The translations under genes and the position numbers were made by a program. From the NCBI GenBank assembly GCA_026224875.1, contig JAMFRU010000108.1, forward strand, positions 1-64,000: DNA of 64,000 nt, in the 5' to 3' direction. Positions 25,392 to 36,975 of this stretch are shown piece by piece. The notes under the pieces were generated by a model. That model worked only from the letters and a program-made list of their open reading frames with translations, was not told the DNA's origin and ran no database searches. This DNA is from Acidocella sp. GTDB lineage: Bacteria; Pseudomonadota; Alphaproteobacteria; Acetobacterales; Acetobacteraceae. Each line of letters begins with the position of its first letter. Position 1 is the first letter of the stretch.

Positions 25392-27127
25392 GGGTTAAAC
25401 AACCAGGCGATGGTGGTAAAACCAGGCAGCACATCATCAGCATGTTTAGCCATATTGCTCGAGAAAAAAGGCTTCTCACTTCCGGGCTCACAAGCCACAG
25501 CGACCGGCCCGAAGTTCGCGGCCAGAGTGAGAATTGAACCATCATTCATACGCCAGGCGGCTCGCACTGCAGTTGCCGAAAGCGCCTCAGCGCCTAGAGA
25601 TGTGCAGCCAGGAATCCGCGCTGTAATATACTCACGCCGCGTCTTCAGGCATTCTGTATAAACTTCAGTCCAATCATTTTGTTCCGGCGTAAGGCAGGAC
25701 GCGTAAAATGTTTCCGGCGCATTGGGATCAGGAATTCTGAGTCGGTTCTCCGGATCGTTGAAGGCCGAAAACTTGGAAAATTCCTTGCGTCGTCCTTCTC
25801 GGATCAATATACCAAGTTCTTCATTATGATCGGTAAAATACAGAAATGGTCTGCTCTCACCCCATTCCTCACCCATGAACAGCATGGGTATCTGTGGCGT
25901 GAGCAGCAAAAGCGCAATGGCGGCCCGTAACGCCAGTGGCTGAGCCAGAATGGCAAGGCGTTCGCCCAGAGCCCGATTCCCCGTCTGATCGTGATTCTGC
26001 AGGCAAATCACAAACCCTGTGCTCGGCAAATGTCCAGACGGCGTGCCCCGTCCAGCGCCGCCAGCATGTTCTGAGGCCTCCCCCTGATAAGCAAATCCTT
26101 CACTCAAACAGCGGGCAAGCTGCTGCGCGGGGCTATTAAAATCCCTGTAATACCCCTCGCTCTCCCCGGTCAGCAGTACATGCACGCAATGATGCCAATC
26201 ATCCGTCCACTGCGCATCGAATTTTTGTTCTGCTGGTTTCGTGCGTAGCAAAGAGGCGTCGTTATTTTCGTTTTCCAAAATCAGGTGAATATGCCGGCCA
26301 TCTACCGCCGAACGTCGTATTTCCACAGCAAGATCGGTCAAAAAACTTTCATCCGTTATGGCGTGAACCGCATCAAAGCGCAGTCCGTCAAACCTGTATT
26401 CATGCAACCAATAGAGCGCATTTTCTATAAAAAACCGCCGCACCTGCGGACGCCGAAAATCAATCGCGCTACCCCATGGCGTATGGATATCGTCACGAAA
26501 GAAAGATTTGGCATAAGTGTGCAGATAATTCCCATCCGGACCAAAATGGTTATAAACGACATCAAGAAACACCTGCAGATTCAACGAATGAGCCGTATCG
26601 ATAAGCTGTTTGAGTTCGTCAGGCGTTCCATAAGCGGAGTCAGGTGCATAAATAAGCACGCCATCATAACCCCAATTATGCCGGCCGGGGAAATCCGCAA
26701 TGGGCATAAGTTCGACTGCGGTCACTCCCAGAGCAGCGAGGCGTGGCAACTGCGCAGCGACCCCGGTGAAGCCGCCGTAGGCGCCGGGATGCAACTCATA
26801 AATGACGCTTTCATGCCATGGCCGGCCCTGCCATTCTCGGTTTTTCCAGCTATAGGCTTGATCAACAACGATACTCTCGCCATGGACATCATTTTTCTGC
26901 GCACGCGATGCTGGATCTGGCACGATCAAATGATTATCTATCCGGAATGCATAAGCATCGCCAGGCGAAGCCGGAAGCACCGCCGAAAATACACCATCTT
27001 CATCGCGCTTCATCGCATGCGCGGCGCCGTTTAAAACGACGGCAACATCCTCCGCATCCGGTGCCCAAAGCCGGAAAGCCGTGAGCCCAGGGCTAACAAT
27101 GCGGGCGCCAAAATTACCGCGGCTCAT
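25388..27127 (-). CDS. treZ: Malto-oligosyltrehalose trehalohydrolase
   Basis: A 579-residue GH13_10 hydrolase releasing free trehalose from maltooligosyltrehalose made by TreY. An N-terminal E-set domain (FGARIVSPGLTAFRLWAPDA) precedes the barrel. ELHPGAYGGFTGVAAQLPRL, VYNHFGPDGNYLH, YRFDGLRFDAVHAI (nucleophile), HLILENENN (acid/base Glu) and CLQNHDQTGNRALGER are characteristic of TreZ. It overlaps glgX and malQ by 4 nt (ATGA). The pair treY/treZ is separated only by malQ. Confidence 0.95.
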   Translation of the reverse strand: MSRGNFGARIVSPGLTAFRLWAPDAEDVAVVLNGAAHAMKRDEDGVFSAVLPASPGDAYAFRIDNHLIVPDPASRAQKNDVHGESIVVDQAYSWKNREWQGRPWHESVIYELHPGAYGGFTGVAAQLPRLAALGVTAVELMPIADFPGRHNWGYDGVLIYAPDSAYGTPDELKQLIDTAHSLNLQVFLDVVYNHFGPDGNYLHTYAKSFFRDDIHTPWGSAIDFRRPQVRRFFIENALYWLHEYRFDGLRFDAVHAITDESFLTDLAVEIRRSAVDGRHIHLILENENNDASLLRTKPAEQKFDAQWTDDWHHCVHVLLTGESEGYYRDFNSPAQQLARCLSEGFAYQGEASEHAGGAGRGTPSGHLPSTGFVICLQNHDQTGNRALGERLAILAQPLALRAAIALLLLTPQIPMLFMGEEWGESRPFLYFTDHNEELGILIREGRRKEFSKFSAFNDPENRLRIPDPNAPETFYASCLTPEQNDWTEVYTECLKTRREYITARIPGCTSLGAEALSATAVRAAWRMNDGSILTLAANFGPVAVACEPGSEKPFFSSNMAKHADDVLPGFTTIAWLFNP

Positions 27128-29235
27128 ATGCTTACGTTCGCCGTCAGCAACACCGTACTATGTGCCGCAATCTTAATGGCCGCTGCATTGACAATCTCAG
27201 GCTCCTGATCAGGAGTTGCCGTATCAAGCTCTATCTTCCACGACCTCTCAGGATTCGGTACAATAAACGCCCGGTCTTCATGCGAGGCATTGAGCGCAAG
27301 ATATGTAACATCCACATTGCCGCCACTTACGACTGCCCGGCTGAGCGAAAGCATTTGTGCAGTCTCGTTAGCCCAGAAATCTGGTTTTAATTCAGATCCC
27401 TGCTCATCAAACCGGGCAGTATCAGAAAGCCCCGGCAAAATCTCGGTATTGCCATGAAGAAATTTCTCGGCTCGAAGACTAGGATGCTGCTTGCGAAGCG
27501 CGATCATCCTTCTCGTGGTACGTAGTAAAGATTTTTCGGAAGTCTCGCCATCGCCCAAAAGTCCCGCCCAGTCAACCCAGGAGATTGCATTATCCTGGCA
27601 ATAGGCATTATTATTACCCTGCTGCGTACAGCCCATTTCATCGCCGCCAAGCAACATTGGTGTGCCATGAGAAAAAAACAACGTCGCGAGTAAGGAACGT
27701 TTAACCATTTCGAGAATCGTCGTAATATCGACGTCATCCGTGGGCCCTGCGGTACCCCAGTTGTTGGAGATATTCTCACCATGTCCGTCATTGCCATCTT
27801 CGCCATTCATCTCGTTATGGCGTTCATTATAACTGACGTTATCATGCAGCGTGACTCCGTCGTGTGACGTAATAAAATTCATGCTTGCCCAGGTTTTACG
27901 TTTAAAATTTTTAAAGATATCGCTGGATCCCATTAGCCTGGCCGCGAGTTCAGGACGCTGAGCCTGGTCACCGCGCCAATAGCGGCGCACCCCAACGCGA
28001 AACCTATCGTTCCATTCGGAATAACCAGGCGGGTGGTTGCTAAGTTGGTAACCGCCGGGGCCGAGATCCAAAGGTTCAGAGATTAGTTTCAGCCGGGAGA
28101 GCACGGGGTCCTGACGTATGGCATCGAAAAACCCGGAGCAGGGATCAAAACCATGTGCCTCGCGCCCTAATGTAGTGCCACGATCAAAACGAAACCCGTC
28201 AACATGATAGGCTTGTGCCCAATGGCGTAGAGAATCGAGCACCATCTGTAGCACCCGCGGATGCGCGATGTTCAACGTGTTGCCCGTACCTGTATCATTT
28301 ATCAGCCGGCGCTGGTCATCCTGCACATATTGATAATATGAGGCATTATCAAAATCGCGCCAGGAGAGTGTCGTCCCCAACTCATTGCATTTACAGGTAT
28401 GATTATAGACAACATCACGAATGATCTCGATATCAGCTGTATGTAAACGCTGAACGGCCTGACGGATTTCATCTGCTGAGCCGGGAGTTGCTTTAAGATA
28501 TGAAGGTTCCGGCGAAAAAAAAGACAGGGTAGAATAGCCCCAATAGTTGCTTAACCCTTTGCTAACCAGAAACCGGTCCCGTAAATAAGCGTGGATCGGC
28601 AGAAGCTCAATCGAGGTAATGCCGAGCTTGACGAGATGGTCGGTTATATAGGGGTTGCAAAGTGCGGCAAAACTACGGCGCTCGGGTTTAGAAATGGTAT
28701 CGTTCTGAACCGTCAGCCCACGAACATGTGCTTCGTAGATAATCGTATCGGCCCAATCACGGCATGGCGCTTTATCATTTCCCCAGCCATAGCTTTCATC
28801 CACGACAACCGCCTTCGGCATTGCGGCTGCGGAATCCCTACGGTCAAACGATAAATCCGCACGCGCCGAACCAACGCGATATCCAAACAATGTGTCAGAC
28901 CAGTGCAGCGTGCCGACGGTTTTTTTAGCATATGGGTCGAGAAGAAGCTTGTTCGGGTTAAAGCGATGACCTGCGTCGGGTTGGTAGGGGCCATGCACGC
29001 GGTAGCCATAAACTAACCCTGGCCTAGCCTGAGGCAGATACCCCTGAAAAATCTCGTCAGTGTAATCAGGTAGATCCAGCCTGGTCATTTGTTGATAACC
29101 ACCAGAATCAAAAAGACAAAGTTCGACCCGTTCGGCATGGGCGGAGAATACCGCAAAATTCACGCCCAACCCGTCCCAATGCGCGCCGATAGGGTAAGGT
29201 TTTCCAACCTGCAGACTTGCCGGCATTGGTGGCAT
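27124..29235 (-). CDS. glgX: Glycogen debranching enzyme (GlgX/TreX type)
   Basis: A 703-residue GH13_11 isoamylase-type enzyme that cuts alpha-1,6 branches and supplies linear chains to TreY. It has an N-terminal CBM48 (GKPYPIGAHWDGLGVNFAVF) and DVVYNHTCKCNELGTTLSWR. The nucleophile region is VDGFRFDRGTTLGRE (usually FRFDLA; the Asp is kept and the next residue is Arg). The acid/base region is LISEPLDLGPGGYQ (usually LIAEPWDCG), followed by NFITSHDGVTLHDNVSYNE. Length is typical. One base separates it from the glgB stop, and it overlaps treZ by 4 nt. Confidence 0.94.
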   Translation of the reverse strand: MPPMPASLQVGKPYPIGAHWDGLGVNFAVFSAHAERVELCLFDSGGYQQMTRLDLPDYTDEIFQGYLPQARPGLVYGYRVHGPYQPDAGHRFNPNKLLLDPYAKKTVGTLHWSDTLFGYRVGSARADLSFDRRDSAAAMPKAVVVDESYGWGNDKAPCRDWADTIIYEAHVRGLTVQNDTISKPERRSFAALCNPYITDHLVKLGITSIELLPIHAYLRDRFLVSKGLSNYWGYSTLSFFSPEPSYLKATPGSADEIRQAVQRLHTADIEIIRDVVYNHTCKCNELGTTLSWRDFDNASYYQYVQDDQRRLINDTGTGNTLNIAHPRVLQMVLDSLRHWAQAYHVDGFRFDRGTTLGREAHGFDPCSGFFDAIRQDPVLSRLKLISEPLDLGPGGYQLSNHPPGYSEWNDRFRVGVRRYWRGDQAQRPELAARLMGSSDIFKNFKRKTWASMNFITSHDGVTLHDNVSYNERHNEMNGEDGNDGHGENISNNWGTAGPTDDVDITTILEMVKRSLLATLFFSHGTPMLLGGDEMGCTQQGNNNAYCQDNAISWVDWAGLLGDGETSEKSLLRTTRRMIALRKQHPSLRAEKFLHGNTEILPGLSDTARFDEQGSELKPDFWANETAQMLSLSRAVVSGGNVDVTYLALNASHEDRAFIVPNPERSWKIELDTATPDQEPEIVNAAAIKIAAHSTVLLTANVSI

Positions 29236-29236
29236 T

Positions 29237-31135
29237 CTATGGTTCCAGGCGCAAAATTATTGTGGCCAATGGCGGCAGAGTGAGCGTGATTGAGTGCGAT
29301 TGGCCGTGACTCGGTTGTGGGAGCGATTGTATGCTGCCGGCATTTCCAACACCACTACCACCATAGCCCATATTATCAGAGTTAAAAATCTCTCGCCAGT
29401 TTCCTAATGGAACACCGATCTGATAATGATGTCTCGGAACCGGGGTAAAGTTGCAGATTGTCAATATGGGGAGCGTACCATCTTCTCCGTAACGAAAATA
29501 TGCATAGACCGATTGCGCCGCATCATCTCCCACCACCCAGGCAAAGCCGGTGTGATCAAAATCACGCTGATAGAGTGCCGGTTCGGATTGGTAGATTTGA
29601 TTCAATGCACGCACAGCCCCTTGAACGCCGCGATGAGTATTCTCTTGCAGTAAATCCCAGGATAATTCAGCCTGATAATTCCACTCACTGGGCTGGCCAA
29701 ACTCGCAACCCATGAAGAGGAGTTTCTTTCCAGGATGCGTCCACATAAAAGCGAGATAAGCACGCAAATTAGCGAATTTTTGCCATTCATCACCCGGCAT
29801 CCGGCCAAGCAAAGAGCGTTTGCCATGCACCACTTCATCATGTGAAATTGGCAGAATAAAACGTTCTGAAAAGGCATATATAAGGCCGAAAGTCATCTGG
29901 TTGTGATGATACGTCCGATGCACCGGGTTCTCAGCCATATAGTTCAGCGTGTCATGCATCCACCCCATGTTCCATTTGTGGGTGAAGCCAAGCCCCCCCT
30001 CATTGGTAGCGCGCGTAACCCCAGGCCAGGCGGTCGATTCTTCAGCGATAAGCAATGCACCAGGGCAATATTCATTGATAGCATCAGAAAGCTCTTGAAG
30101 GAATGATATCGATTCGAGGTTCTCACGCCCGCCATACTGGTTCGGCACCCATTCGCCATCCTTACGCGAATAATCGCGATACAGCATAGATGCCACGGCA
30201 TCGACACGCAGCCCATCAACACCATAATGCTCCAACCAAAATAAAGCGCTCGCGATTAAAAATCCGCGCACCTCAAATCGGCCAAGATTAAAAATAAACG
30301 TGTTCCAGTCGGGATGATATCCTTCGCGGGGGTTAGCATGTTCATACAGTGCCGTACCATCGAATTGGGCAAGGCCATGCGCATCAGATGGAAAATGTGC
30401 CGGCACCCAATCCAATATTACGCCGAGCCCAGCTTCATGACATGCCTCGACGAATTCCGCGAAATCTTGCGGCGTTCCCAACTCAGGCATTGGAGCGAAT
30501 TGACTTAGCGGCTGATAACCCCAGGAGCCGCTGAACGGATGGCCCATGATAGGCATAAGTTCAATATGGGTGAAGCCGAGGTCCGTGACGTAAGGGATCA
30601 GCCGCGCCGCCAGCTCGTGCCAGCTGTAGGGCCGTCCGTCCAAATGCCGCATCCATGAGGATGCATGTACTTCATAGATTGCAAGCGGCTTGTTGAGCCC
30701 GGGAGATTCCTTGCGGCGCAGCGGCGTGGTACGGGGCAGGGGGGTAACCGGATTAGCTACGATCGAGCCGTTCGCCGGCGGAAGTTCCGTCTGCCGCGCC
30801 ATGGGGTCGGCTTTTAGCGGCAATTGCCCATGCGGTCCGGTGATTTCATATTTATAAATTTCACCATGCGTAAGCCCTGGAACGAAAATCTCCCAAATAC
30901 CCGCGCTACGCGCGCGCATTTGATGTTCATTACCATTCCAGCCATTAAAATTTCCGACGACAGAAACGCGTCGTGCATTCGGTGCCCATACTGCAAACCG
31001 CACGCCGGCATCATCGCCGATCGTCATGATCTGAGCGCCAAGGCATGTAGCCATGTCCCGGTGGCGGCCTTCGCCCAACAGAAACAAATCGTAATCGGAC
31101 AGCAGATTTTCGTGCCTCATGTGATGATCAGGCAT
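29237..31135 (-). CDS. glgB: 1,4-alpha-glucan branching enzyme
   Basis: A 632-residue GH13_9 enzyme making alpha-1,6 branches in the glucan produced by GlgE. Its CBM48 region reads [20 protein letters not shown]. Catalytic motifs are [32 protein letters not shown] (nucleophile Asp), [13 protein letters not shown] (acid/base Glu) and [14 protein letters not shown]. It has one N-terminal N2-type domain only, hence 630 rather than 730 residues. The frame also opens at a TTG (31141), but ATG 31135 is preferred; it overlaps the treS stop by 8 nt. Confidence 0.95.
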   Translation of the reverse strand: MPDHHMRHENLLSDYDLFLLGEGRHRDMATCLGAQIMTIGDDAGVRFAVWAPNARRVSVVGNFNGWNGNEHQMRARSAGIWEIFVPGLTHGEIYKYEITGPHGQLPLKADPMARQTELPPANGSIVANPVTPLPRTTPLRRKESPGLNKPLAIYEVHASSWMRHLDGRPYSWHELAARLIPYVTDLGFTHIELMPIMGHPFSGSWGYQPLSQFAPMPELGTPQDFAEFVEACHEAGLGVILDWVPAHFPSDAHGLAQFDGTALYEHANPREGYHPDWNTFIFNLGRFEVRGFLIASALFWLEHYGVDGLRVDAVASMLYRDYSRKDGEWVPNQYGGRENLESISFLQELSDAINEYCPGALLIAEESTAWPGVTRATNEGGLGFTHKWNMGWMHDTLNYMAENPVHRTYHHNQMTFGLIYAFSERFILPISHDEVVHGKRSLLGRMPGDEWQKFANLRAYLAFMWTHPGKKLLFMGCEFGQPSEWNYQAELSWDLLQENTHRGVQGAVRALNQIYQSEPALYQRDFDHTGFAWVVGDDAAQSVYAYFRYGEDGTLPILTICNFTPVPRHHYQIGVPLGNWREIFNSDNMGYGGSGVGNAGSIQSLPQPSHGQSHSITLTLPPLATIILRLEP

Positions 31136-34100
31136 GTTCAATCTCCTGCGTTAATTGCAACACCCGGGCGGCAATTTGCGCAAAGCCGCGCAAAGGTATA
31201 CCGAGCCAAGCCGGGCGGTTAGCGGCTTCGTAGCAAATTTCGTAAGCAGATTTCTCAAGTAGAAAAAGATCAAGCATCGCGCTTTCCGCGGCGTCATCGG
31301 CAACCCAGAGATGCGTCGATTTGGCTTCAATCTCTTTATAGGCGGTTAGGAAATGTGCGGACATATCATCAATAAAACGTTGGAAGATCGCTTCGTCCTG
31401 CGTATCCGCCTGGGCCCGTGCCGCAGTATAGGAAAGCCGCACCGCGGAAGCGGCATATTGGAACGAGCGCAGCAGCCCGGCGACATCACGCAACGGTGAA
31501 GATTTGGCACGGCGCACGGCTAAAGGCTTGCCCGGTTCACCTTCAAAATCGATGATTTGCGCATCTCCATTAGCGAAAAGCACTTGACCAAGATGGAAGT
31601 CTCCATGAATGCGTGTTTTCAGAGATCCAGCACCGGCGCGTGCCAGGGTAGACGGCAGGGCCAGAATGGCTTTTGCGTTATCCAAAACGAAATTGGCAGC
31701 TTCTTGCGCGGAAGGGGCGGGCCATGTTTTAACTTGTGCAAGCGTTTCAAACGTGAGGCTTATCTGCGCAACCGCTGCTTCCGCCCAGCTCTGCGTATCG
31801 TGGGCGGTAGCAACTACCGGGCTGAAGGCATCATCTGTGCTAGGCTGTGCCAGCACTTCGTGTAATTCGCCGAGCCTTGTGCCCATGGCACGCGCAAAGC
31901 CGGCGTAATTGGCCAGCGCATCGGTCTCGTCATCACTGGTCTTGCTGCTCACCCCAATCGTTTCGCTATACCGGTTTAAATAATTCAGGGTCCACTGCCA
32001 GGCATCACCCTGATTATGCACAAAGCGCTGGGCCACAATCATGGTATGGCTGCTGCCGTCTGCGGCGGTGCGGGTGATTTCGCCCAACAGCGGTGGGGTA
32101 TTGGCATAACCATGCTCCGTTAAATACCGCACCATTTCTACTTCCGGATTGATGCCCGGCATCACCCGGCGGATGAGTTTGATGACGACAAGGTCGCCTA
32201 CAATCAGAGAGCTATTGGATTGTTCTGCTGACAGCCTACGGATTTCGGGATTCTTTGGAAGCTCGATGGCATCCAGATGGCTGGTCGCGGTGCAGCGCAC
32301 ATCGCCTTCTGCCATATTGCGTACCACACGTGCCCGCATGGCGCGGATTAAACCGAGCGGTAGCGCATCGATTGCGAATGCATCGGTGAGGTACCCCATG
32401 CGGCGTGTGCGCCGAACCTGCGCCAACGCCAGCTGCTGAGCCAGAGCAGGGACATTTCCATCATCCCAGCAAATACCAAGAGGCAATTGGTAACGCTCAG
32501 TCTTGCCGGCAAGTTCAACTTCAACTTCTGCAAGAATAATATCCAATGCTTGGCCAGGAATTTTATCGGTGCGCACCAGCCGCGCCGATTTCATTTTCTG
32601 GTCCTTGGAAGCGAACCAGCGCCGGCGCATCAGATAAGGCGGGAGTGCATCGGTTTCGATCAACTTGCGTGAGGCCGGGAGCAGCACGTCGTTCAACCCA
32701 TCGTGTATCACTAATGTTGCGAGTTCGGGCAATGGTATGGATGGCCGAATATGCCAGTGCGGAAGTGCTGCTTCCTTTGCTAAGATGAACCAATAAAATC
32801 CATAAGGCGGGAGGGTGAGCAAATAGGTGAGCTGGCCGATCGGGGGGAAGGGTGAGCCGCCGAGCAGATCCACCGGCACTCTTCCGGCGTAAGCGCTCAG
32901 GTCGAGCTCCACAGCCTGGGCCGTGCGGCCGACATTATAGACACATAGAATGGTTTCGATCTCGCCGTCATCGGACGTGCCATGCCGCAAATACGCCAAT
33001 ATTTTGCGGTTACCCGGATAAAGAAACTGCTGCGCACCACGGCCAAAGGCCTGATGCCGCTTGCGCACCGATAGCATTCGCCGCATCCAGTTCAGCACGG
33101 AATGTGGATCGCTCGCCTGCGCTTCCATATTCACGGCGGCATAGCCATACAGCGCATCCATCACCGGCGGCAGCACCAGATCGGCAGGGTTGGCACGCGA
33201 AAATCCACCATTGCGGTCTGACGACCATTGCATCGGTGTACGTACGCCATCGCGATCACCGAGGTGGATATTATCACCCATTCCAATTTCGTCACCGTAA
33301 TAAATAACCGGCGTACCCGGCATTGAAAGCAACAACCCGTTCATTAACTCAATACGCCGGCGGTCGCGCTCCATCAACGGCGCCAGGCGCCGGCGGATAC
33401 CGAGATTAATGCGCGCACGGCGGTCGGCGGCGTAGGTGTTCCAGAGATAGTCACGCTCTGAATCCGTAACCATTTCTAGCGTCAGCTCATCATGGTTGCG
33501 CAGAAAAATCGCCCACTGGCACGATTCAGGAATCTCCGGCGTCTGGCGCATGATATCGGTGATCGGAAACCGGTCCTCCTGCGCGATCGCCATATACATC
33601 CGTGGCATCAGCGGAAAATGGAAAGACATGTGGCATTCGTCGCCTTGCCCAAAATATCTCTGGGCGTCTTCCGGCCATTGATTAGCCTCCGCCAAGAGCA
33701 TCTTGCCCGCGCAATGCTCATCCAGCGCCGCGCGGATTTTCTTCAATACATCATGCGTTTCATCGAGATTTTCATTGTTCGTGCCATCGCGCTCGATCAG
33801 ATAAGGCACGGCGTCCAGGCGCAGCCCATCTACCCCGAGATCGACCCAGAATCGCATGATATTCAACACTTCATGCAGCACCCGGGGATTGTCAAAATTC
33901 AAATCCGGCTGGTGTGAGAAAAAGCGATGCCAGTAAAAGGCCTTTGCCGTCTCATCCCACGTCCAGTTGGATTTCTCAGTATCGACAAAGATAATCCGTG
34001 TGCCGTCGTATTTTTTATCTGTATCGGACCAAACGTAAAAATTTCTGGCGGCGGAGCCCGGCTTGGCAAGGCGTGCGCGTTGGAACCAGGGATGCTGGTC

Positions 34101-34445
34101 GGAGGTATGGTTGATGACCAGCTCGATGATAACCCGAATACCGCGCCGGTGCGCCTCATGGATGAAACGCCGCACATCGGCCATGGTACCATATTCGGGG
34201 TGTACATTGCGGTAGTCGGCAATATCATAACCGTCATCGCGCATAGGTGACGGATAAAATGGTAGCAGCCAGATCGTGTTCACGCCAAGTTCGGCAATAT
34301 AATCGAGCTTTTGGATCAGCCCGGGAAAATCCCCCACGCCATCGTTATTGCTATCAAAAAACGACTTTACATGGACCTGATAGATCACTGCGTCCTTGTA
34401 CCACAGGGGATCTTCGGTGATGCCTTTAAAATTCGAGCTCGCCAT
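31128..34445 (-). CDS. treS: Trehalose synthase-maltokinase fusion (TreS-Pep2)
   Basis: A 1105-residue two-domain protein. Residues about 1-550 are a GH13_16 maltose alpha-D-glucosyltransferase interconverting trehalose and maltose ([36 protein letters not shown] with nucleophile Asp, [24 protein letters not shown]). Residues about 610-1105 are a maltokinase (Pep2/Mak) with [16 protein letters not shown] and the kinase loop [13 protein letters not shown] followed by IDFEGEP. It therefore makes maltose-1-phosphate, the donor for GlgE, from trehalose in one chain. ATG 34445 is chosen because it shares a base with the glgE stop (TAATG); an upstream start would lie within glgE. Confidence 0.95.
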   Translation of the reverse strand: MASSNFKGITEDPLWYKDAVIYQVHVKSFFDSNNDGVGDFPGLIQKLDYIAELGVNTIWLLPFYPSPMRDDGYDIADYRNVHPEYGTMADVRRFIHEAHRRGIRVIIELVINHTSDQHPWFQRARLAKPGSAARNFYVWSDTDKKYDGTRIIFVDTEKSNWTWDETAKAFYWHRFFSHQPDLNFDNPRVLHEVLNIMRFWVDLGVDGLRLDAVPYLIERDGTNNENLDETHDVLKKIRAALDEHCAGKMLLAEANQWPEDAQRYFGQGDECHMSFHFPLMPRMYMAIAQEDRFPITDIMRQTPEIPESCQWAIFLRNHDELTLEMVTDSERDYLWNTYAADRRARINLGIRRRLAPLMERDRRRIELMNGLLLSMPGTPVIYYGDEIGMGDNIHLGDRDGVRTPMQWSSDRNGGFSRANPADLVLPPVMDALYGYAAVNMEAQASDPHSVLNWMRRMLSVRKRHQAFGRGAQQFLYPGNRKILAYLRHGTSDDGEIETILCVYNVGRTAQAVELDLSAYAGRVPVDLLGGSPFPPIGQLTYLLTLPPYGFYWFILAKEAALPHWHIRPSIPLPELATLVIHDGLNDVLLPASRKLIETDALPPYLMRRRWFASKDQKMKSARLVRTDKIPGQALDIILAEVEVELAGKTERYQLPLGICWDDGNVPALAQQLALAQVRRTRRMGYLTDAFAIDALPLGLIRAMRARVVRNMAEGDVRCTATSHLDAIELPKNPEIRRLSAEQSNSSLIVGDLVVIKLIRRVMPGINPEVEMVRYLTEHGYANTPPLLGEITRTAADGSSHTMIVAQRFVHNQGDAWQWTLNYLNRYSETIGVSSKTSDDETDALANYAGFARAMGTRLGELHEVLAQPSTDDAFSPVVATAHDTQSWAEAAVAQISLTFETLAQVKTWPAPSAQEAANFVLDNAKAILALPSTLARAGAGSLKTRIHGDFHLGQVLFANGDAQIIDFEGEPGKPLAVRRAKSSPLRDVAGLLRSFQYAASAVRLSYTAARAQADTQDEAIFQRFIDDMSAHFLTAYKEIEAKSTHLWVADDAAESAMLDLFLLEKSAYEICYEAANRPAWLGIPLRGFAQIAARVLQLTQEIEHA

Positions 34446-36415
34446 TATCTGTCCTGAGAGTGTGGTGCCGAAAGGCGCCAGATGCAAAAGGGGAGTTCAC
34501 CGGGGTTAAAATGCACCGGCTGATATTTTCCGTGCCAGGTAAAATTTAAGTCGCGCATCAAATCTTCAACGTAAATAGCGCCGTCATCTGGAACGCCGAA
34601 GCGCCACAGTGGCACTTCTATGGTGGCATCCTGGGCATTGAACGGATCAAGGCTGACGGCGATAAGAAGCATATTGCCATCCGTGGCGTATTTGCGGAAA
34701 TACAGAACCTGGTCGTTATAAGCCAACAGGAATTCCACGCCGAGATGAGACTGTAAAGCCGTGTTTTCACGCCGGATGCGGTTGAGGGCGGCGATCTCGC
34801 CGGTGATATTTCCCGGCCGATCATAATTCCAGTCTTTCAGCGTGTATTTTTCTGAATCAAAATATTCTTCCTTGCCCGGAATGGGCGCCGCTTCGCACAG
34901 TTCAAACCCGTTATAAACGCCCCACAGACCCGATAATGTTGCCCCCAAAGCGGCGCGGATCAAATGCCCCGCACGGCCGGAGTTCTGCAGAAAATGCGGA
35001 TTAATATCCGGAGTATTGACAAAGAAATGCGGGCGGAAATATTCCTTCACCGCGGTCGTCGTCAGTTCAGTGATGTAAGCTTCAAGCTCAGCCTTGGTAT
35101 TTCGCCACGTAAAATAGCTATAGGATTGCGAAAACCCAATTTTTGCCAGCCGATACATAACCTTCGGCCGCGTAAACGCCTCAGCCAGAAAAATCACATC
35201 CGGATGCCGTCCCCGAATATCCGCAATCAGCCACTCCCAGAACGGGAGCGGCTTCGTGTGTGGATTATCGACACGAAACAACAGCACGCCTTGGTCAACC
35301 CAGAACTGCACAACATTGCGCAAGGCCATCCACAGCCCCGGCTTTGCCCCCGGCGCATAAAAATCGACATTCACGATATCTTCGTATTTTTTCGGCGGAT
35401 TTTCGGCATAGCGGATCGAGCCATCGGCTCGCCAGTCGAACCAATCCTTATGCTCTTTCAACCACGGATGATCAGGCGAACATTGGATCGCGAAATCCAG
35501 CGCCAGCGAAATCCCAAGTGCCGCCGCAGCCTCACGCAGCGCCTGAAAATCCTCCAGCGTACCAAGCTCGGGGTGGATCGCATCATGCCCCCCATCGGCG
35601 CTGCCGATGGCGTAGGGGCTGCCGGGATCATCCGGGGCAGGGGTCAGCGTATTATGCCGCCCCTTGCGGTTGGTCTGGCCGATCGGGTGGATCGGCGGGA
35701 AGTACAAAACATCAAATCCCATCGCGGCGACACGCGGCAATTGCGCGATAACGTCACGGAAATTGCCATGGCGCGCAACATCGCCGGATTGGCTGCGTGG
35801 AAACATCTCATACCAGCTGGCAAAACCGGCATTCACCGGCTCCACATCCAAAATCACCGCATGCGAGATCACGGCGAATTTCCGCAAATCCGCCCCACGC
35901 ATCAAGGCGATGGTCGATGGGCTCAGCAGCACATTCCGGCGTTCGTCCTCAACAGCGGCATCGAGCGCGCGCAGCAGCCCGGTGAGCAACGGCTTGGCGC
36001 GTGGCCGGGCGCGGGCCAAGGTCTCGCGGATCATCGCCAGACCTTCCTCGACCTCCAGCGTGGTCACCAGCCCCGCCTCATGCTTTTTCGTCAGCTCGCT
36101 CACGAAGCTGGCATAGTCATCCTTCCAGGCGACGATCTTGAACTGGTGGCGGCCGATCAGCGCTGTGGGAAATTCCGCGAACCAGCGGTCGTTGTTGATG
36201 AGCGTAAGCGGATAGGCCACGAATTTTGTTTCGTTGGGCGGGTAAACCAAAATTTCGCCCACGAGCTTGTCATGCCCATCGGAAAGCAGGTCAGCTTCTA
36301 CGCGAACGATATCCCCCAGAATCCGCCGCACCGGAAATTGCCCGGCATTGACCTGTGGCATGATATTCTCAATAGCAATGCGTGGTGCATCGCAATTTAG
36401 GGGCTTTTGGCTCAT
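34445..36415 (-). CDS. glgE: Alpha-1,4-glucan:maltose-1-phosphate maltosyltransferase
   Basis: A GH13_3 enzyme of about 656 residues extending glucan by maltosyl units from maltose-1-phosphate. An N-terminal beta domain (RIAIENIMPQVNAGQFPVRR) comes first. Then come FDVLYFPPIHPIGQTNRKGR, LFRVDNPHTKPLPFWEWLI (nucleophile Asp), VIFLAEAFTRPKVMYRLAKI (acid/base Glu) and SYSYFTWRNTKAEL, all characteristic of GlgE. ATG 36415 (MSQKPL) is preferred; ATG 36436 is possible and neither has a strong ribosome site. It is the first gene of the operon, followed by treS with a TAATG coupling. No glgA or glgC is present in the window, consistent with GlgE being the route of glucan synthesis, though they could lie elsewhere. 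Confidence 0.95.
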   Translation of the reverse strand: MSQKPLNCDAPRIAIENIMPQVNAGQFPVRRILGDIVRVEADLLSDGHDKLVGEILVYPPNETKFVAYPLTLINNDRWFAEFPTALIGRHQFKIVAWKDDYASFVSELTKKHEAGLVTTLEVEEGLAMIRETLARARPRAKPLLTGLLRALDAAVEDERRNVLLSPSTIALMRGADLRKFAVISHAVILDVEPVNAGFASWYEMFPRSQSGDVARHGNFRDVIAQLPRVAAMGFDVLYFPPIHPIGQTNRKGRHNTLTPAPDDPGSPYAIGSADGGHDAIHPELGTLEDFQALREAAAALGISLALDFAIQCSPDHPWLKEHKDWFDWRADGSIRYAENPPKKYEDIVNVDFYAPGAKPGLWMALRNVVQFWVDQGVLLFRVDNPHTKPLPFWEWLIADIRGRHPDVIFLAEAFTRPKVMYRLAKIGFSQSYSYFTWRNTKAELEAYITELTTTAVKEYFRPHFFVNTPDINPHFLQNSGRAGHLIRAALGATLSGLWGVYNGFELCEAAPIPGKEEYFDSEKYTLKDWNYDRPGNITGEIAALNRIRRENTALQSHLGVEFLLAYNDQVLYFRKYATDGNMLLIAVSLDPFNAQDATIEVPLWRFGVPDDGAIYVEDLMRDLNFTWHGKYQPVHFNPGELPFCIWRLSAPHSQDR

Positions 36416-36436
36416 TTTAAGTAAGTTGCCGTGCAT

Positions 36437-36975
36437 TATACAAAAATGACCGTCAGGCGCGGATCTATAATTCCGTCGGTCATGGGCTGGTTCATATCTT
36501 GCGTTCCCGTGCTGGCGGCGTGCCTTGCAAACCGTGCTTTGCAAACAATGACCCAGGTGTCCCAGGAAATCCTTCCCGGCCGCCTGAACCTTGAGTTTAT
36601 AGATTGGTAAAAATGCTGCCCGTTCAAGCCGTTTTCTGAATTGCAATGATTACACGGCATTAAGTAACGGGCGCGTCAAAGCGCGGTGGCGGATTTGTTA
36701 CAAATCACAGCCGGTGGTTTACCGCATGGCTTCAGCCAAAATCTTCTACCATCGTATTGAAAAACAGAATCTCACGGCCGTGGCGCGCATATGGCAGGGC
36801 AGGGGCGCGACAAATCCCGGTGCAATTCCTGCCGGCCCAGCCGCCCGTAACAGCCGGCTCCAAATTAACTTTCAAAGCAGCTTCAGAGACAAAACCGCTC
36901 TATAACGGCGCATTCATAAAAATAAGCACATCCCCAGCAGCGGCACGCTTAACCGCACCGCCGCCAGGTATAAAA
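36437..36975. other. Leader region of the glgE operon and gap to the Rieske gene
   Basis: About 540 bp with no convincing gene on either strand. It must hold the promoter of the seven-gene glgE operon (minus strand) near its left side and the 3' end signal of the Rieske gene at its right side. Several open frames of 60-75 codons lack ribosome sites and protein-like composition. No strong hairpin was recognised. Confidence 0.5.

Noticed and set aside
34964-36400. A 478-codon frame antisense to glgE
   Set aside because: The complementary strand encodes all GlgE catalytic motifs; the antisense frame arises from GC skew.
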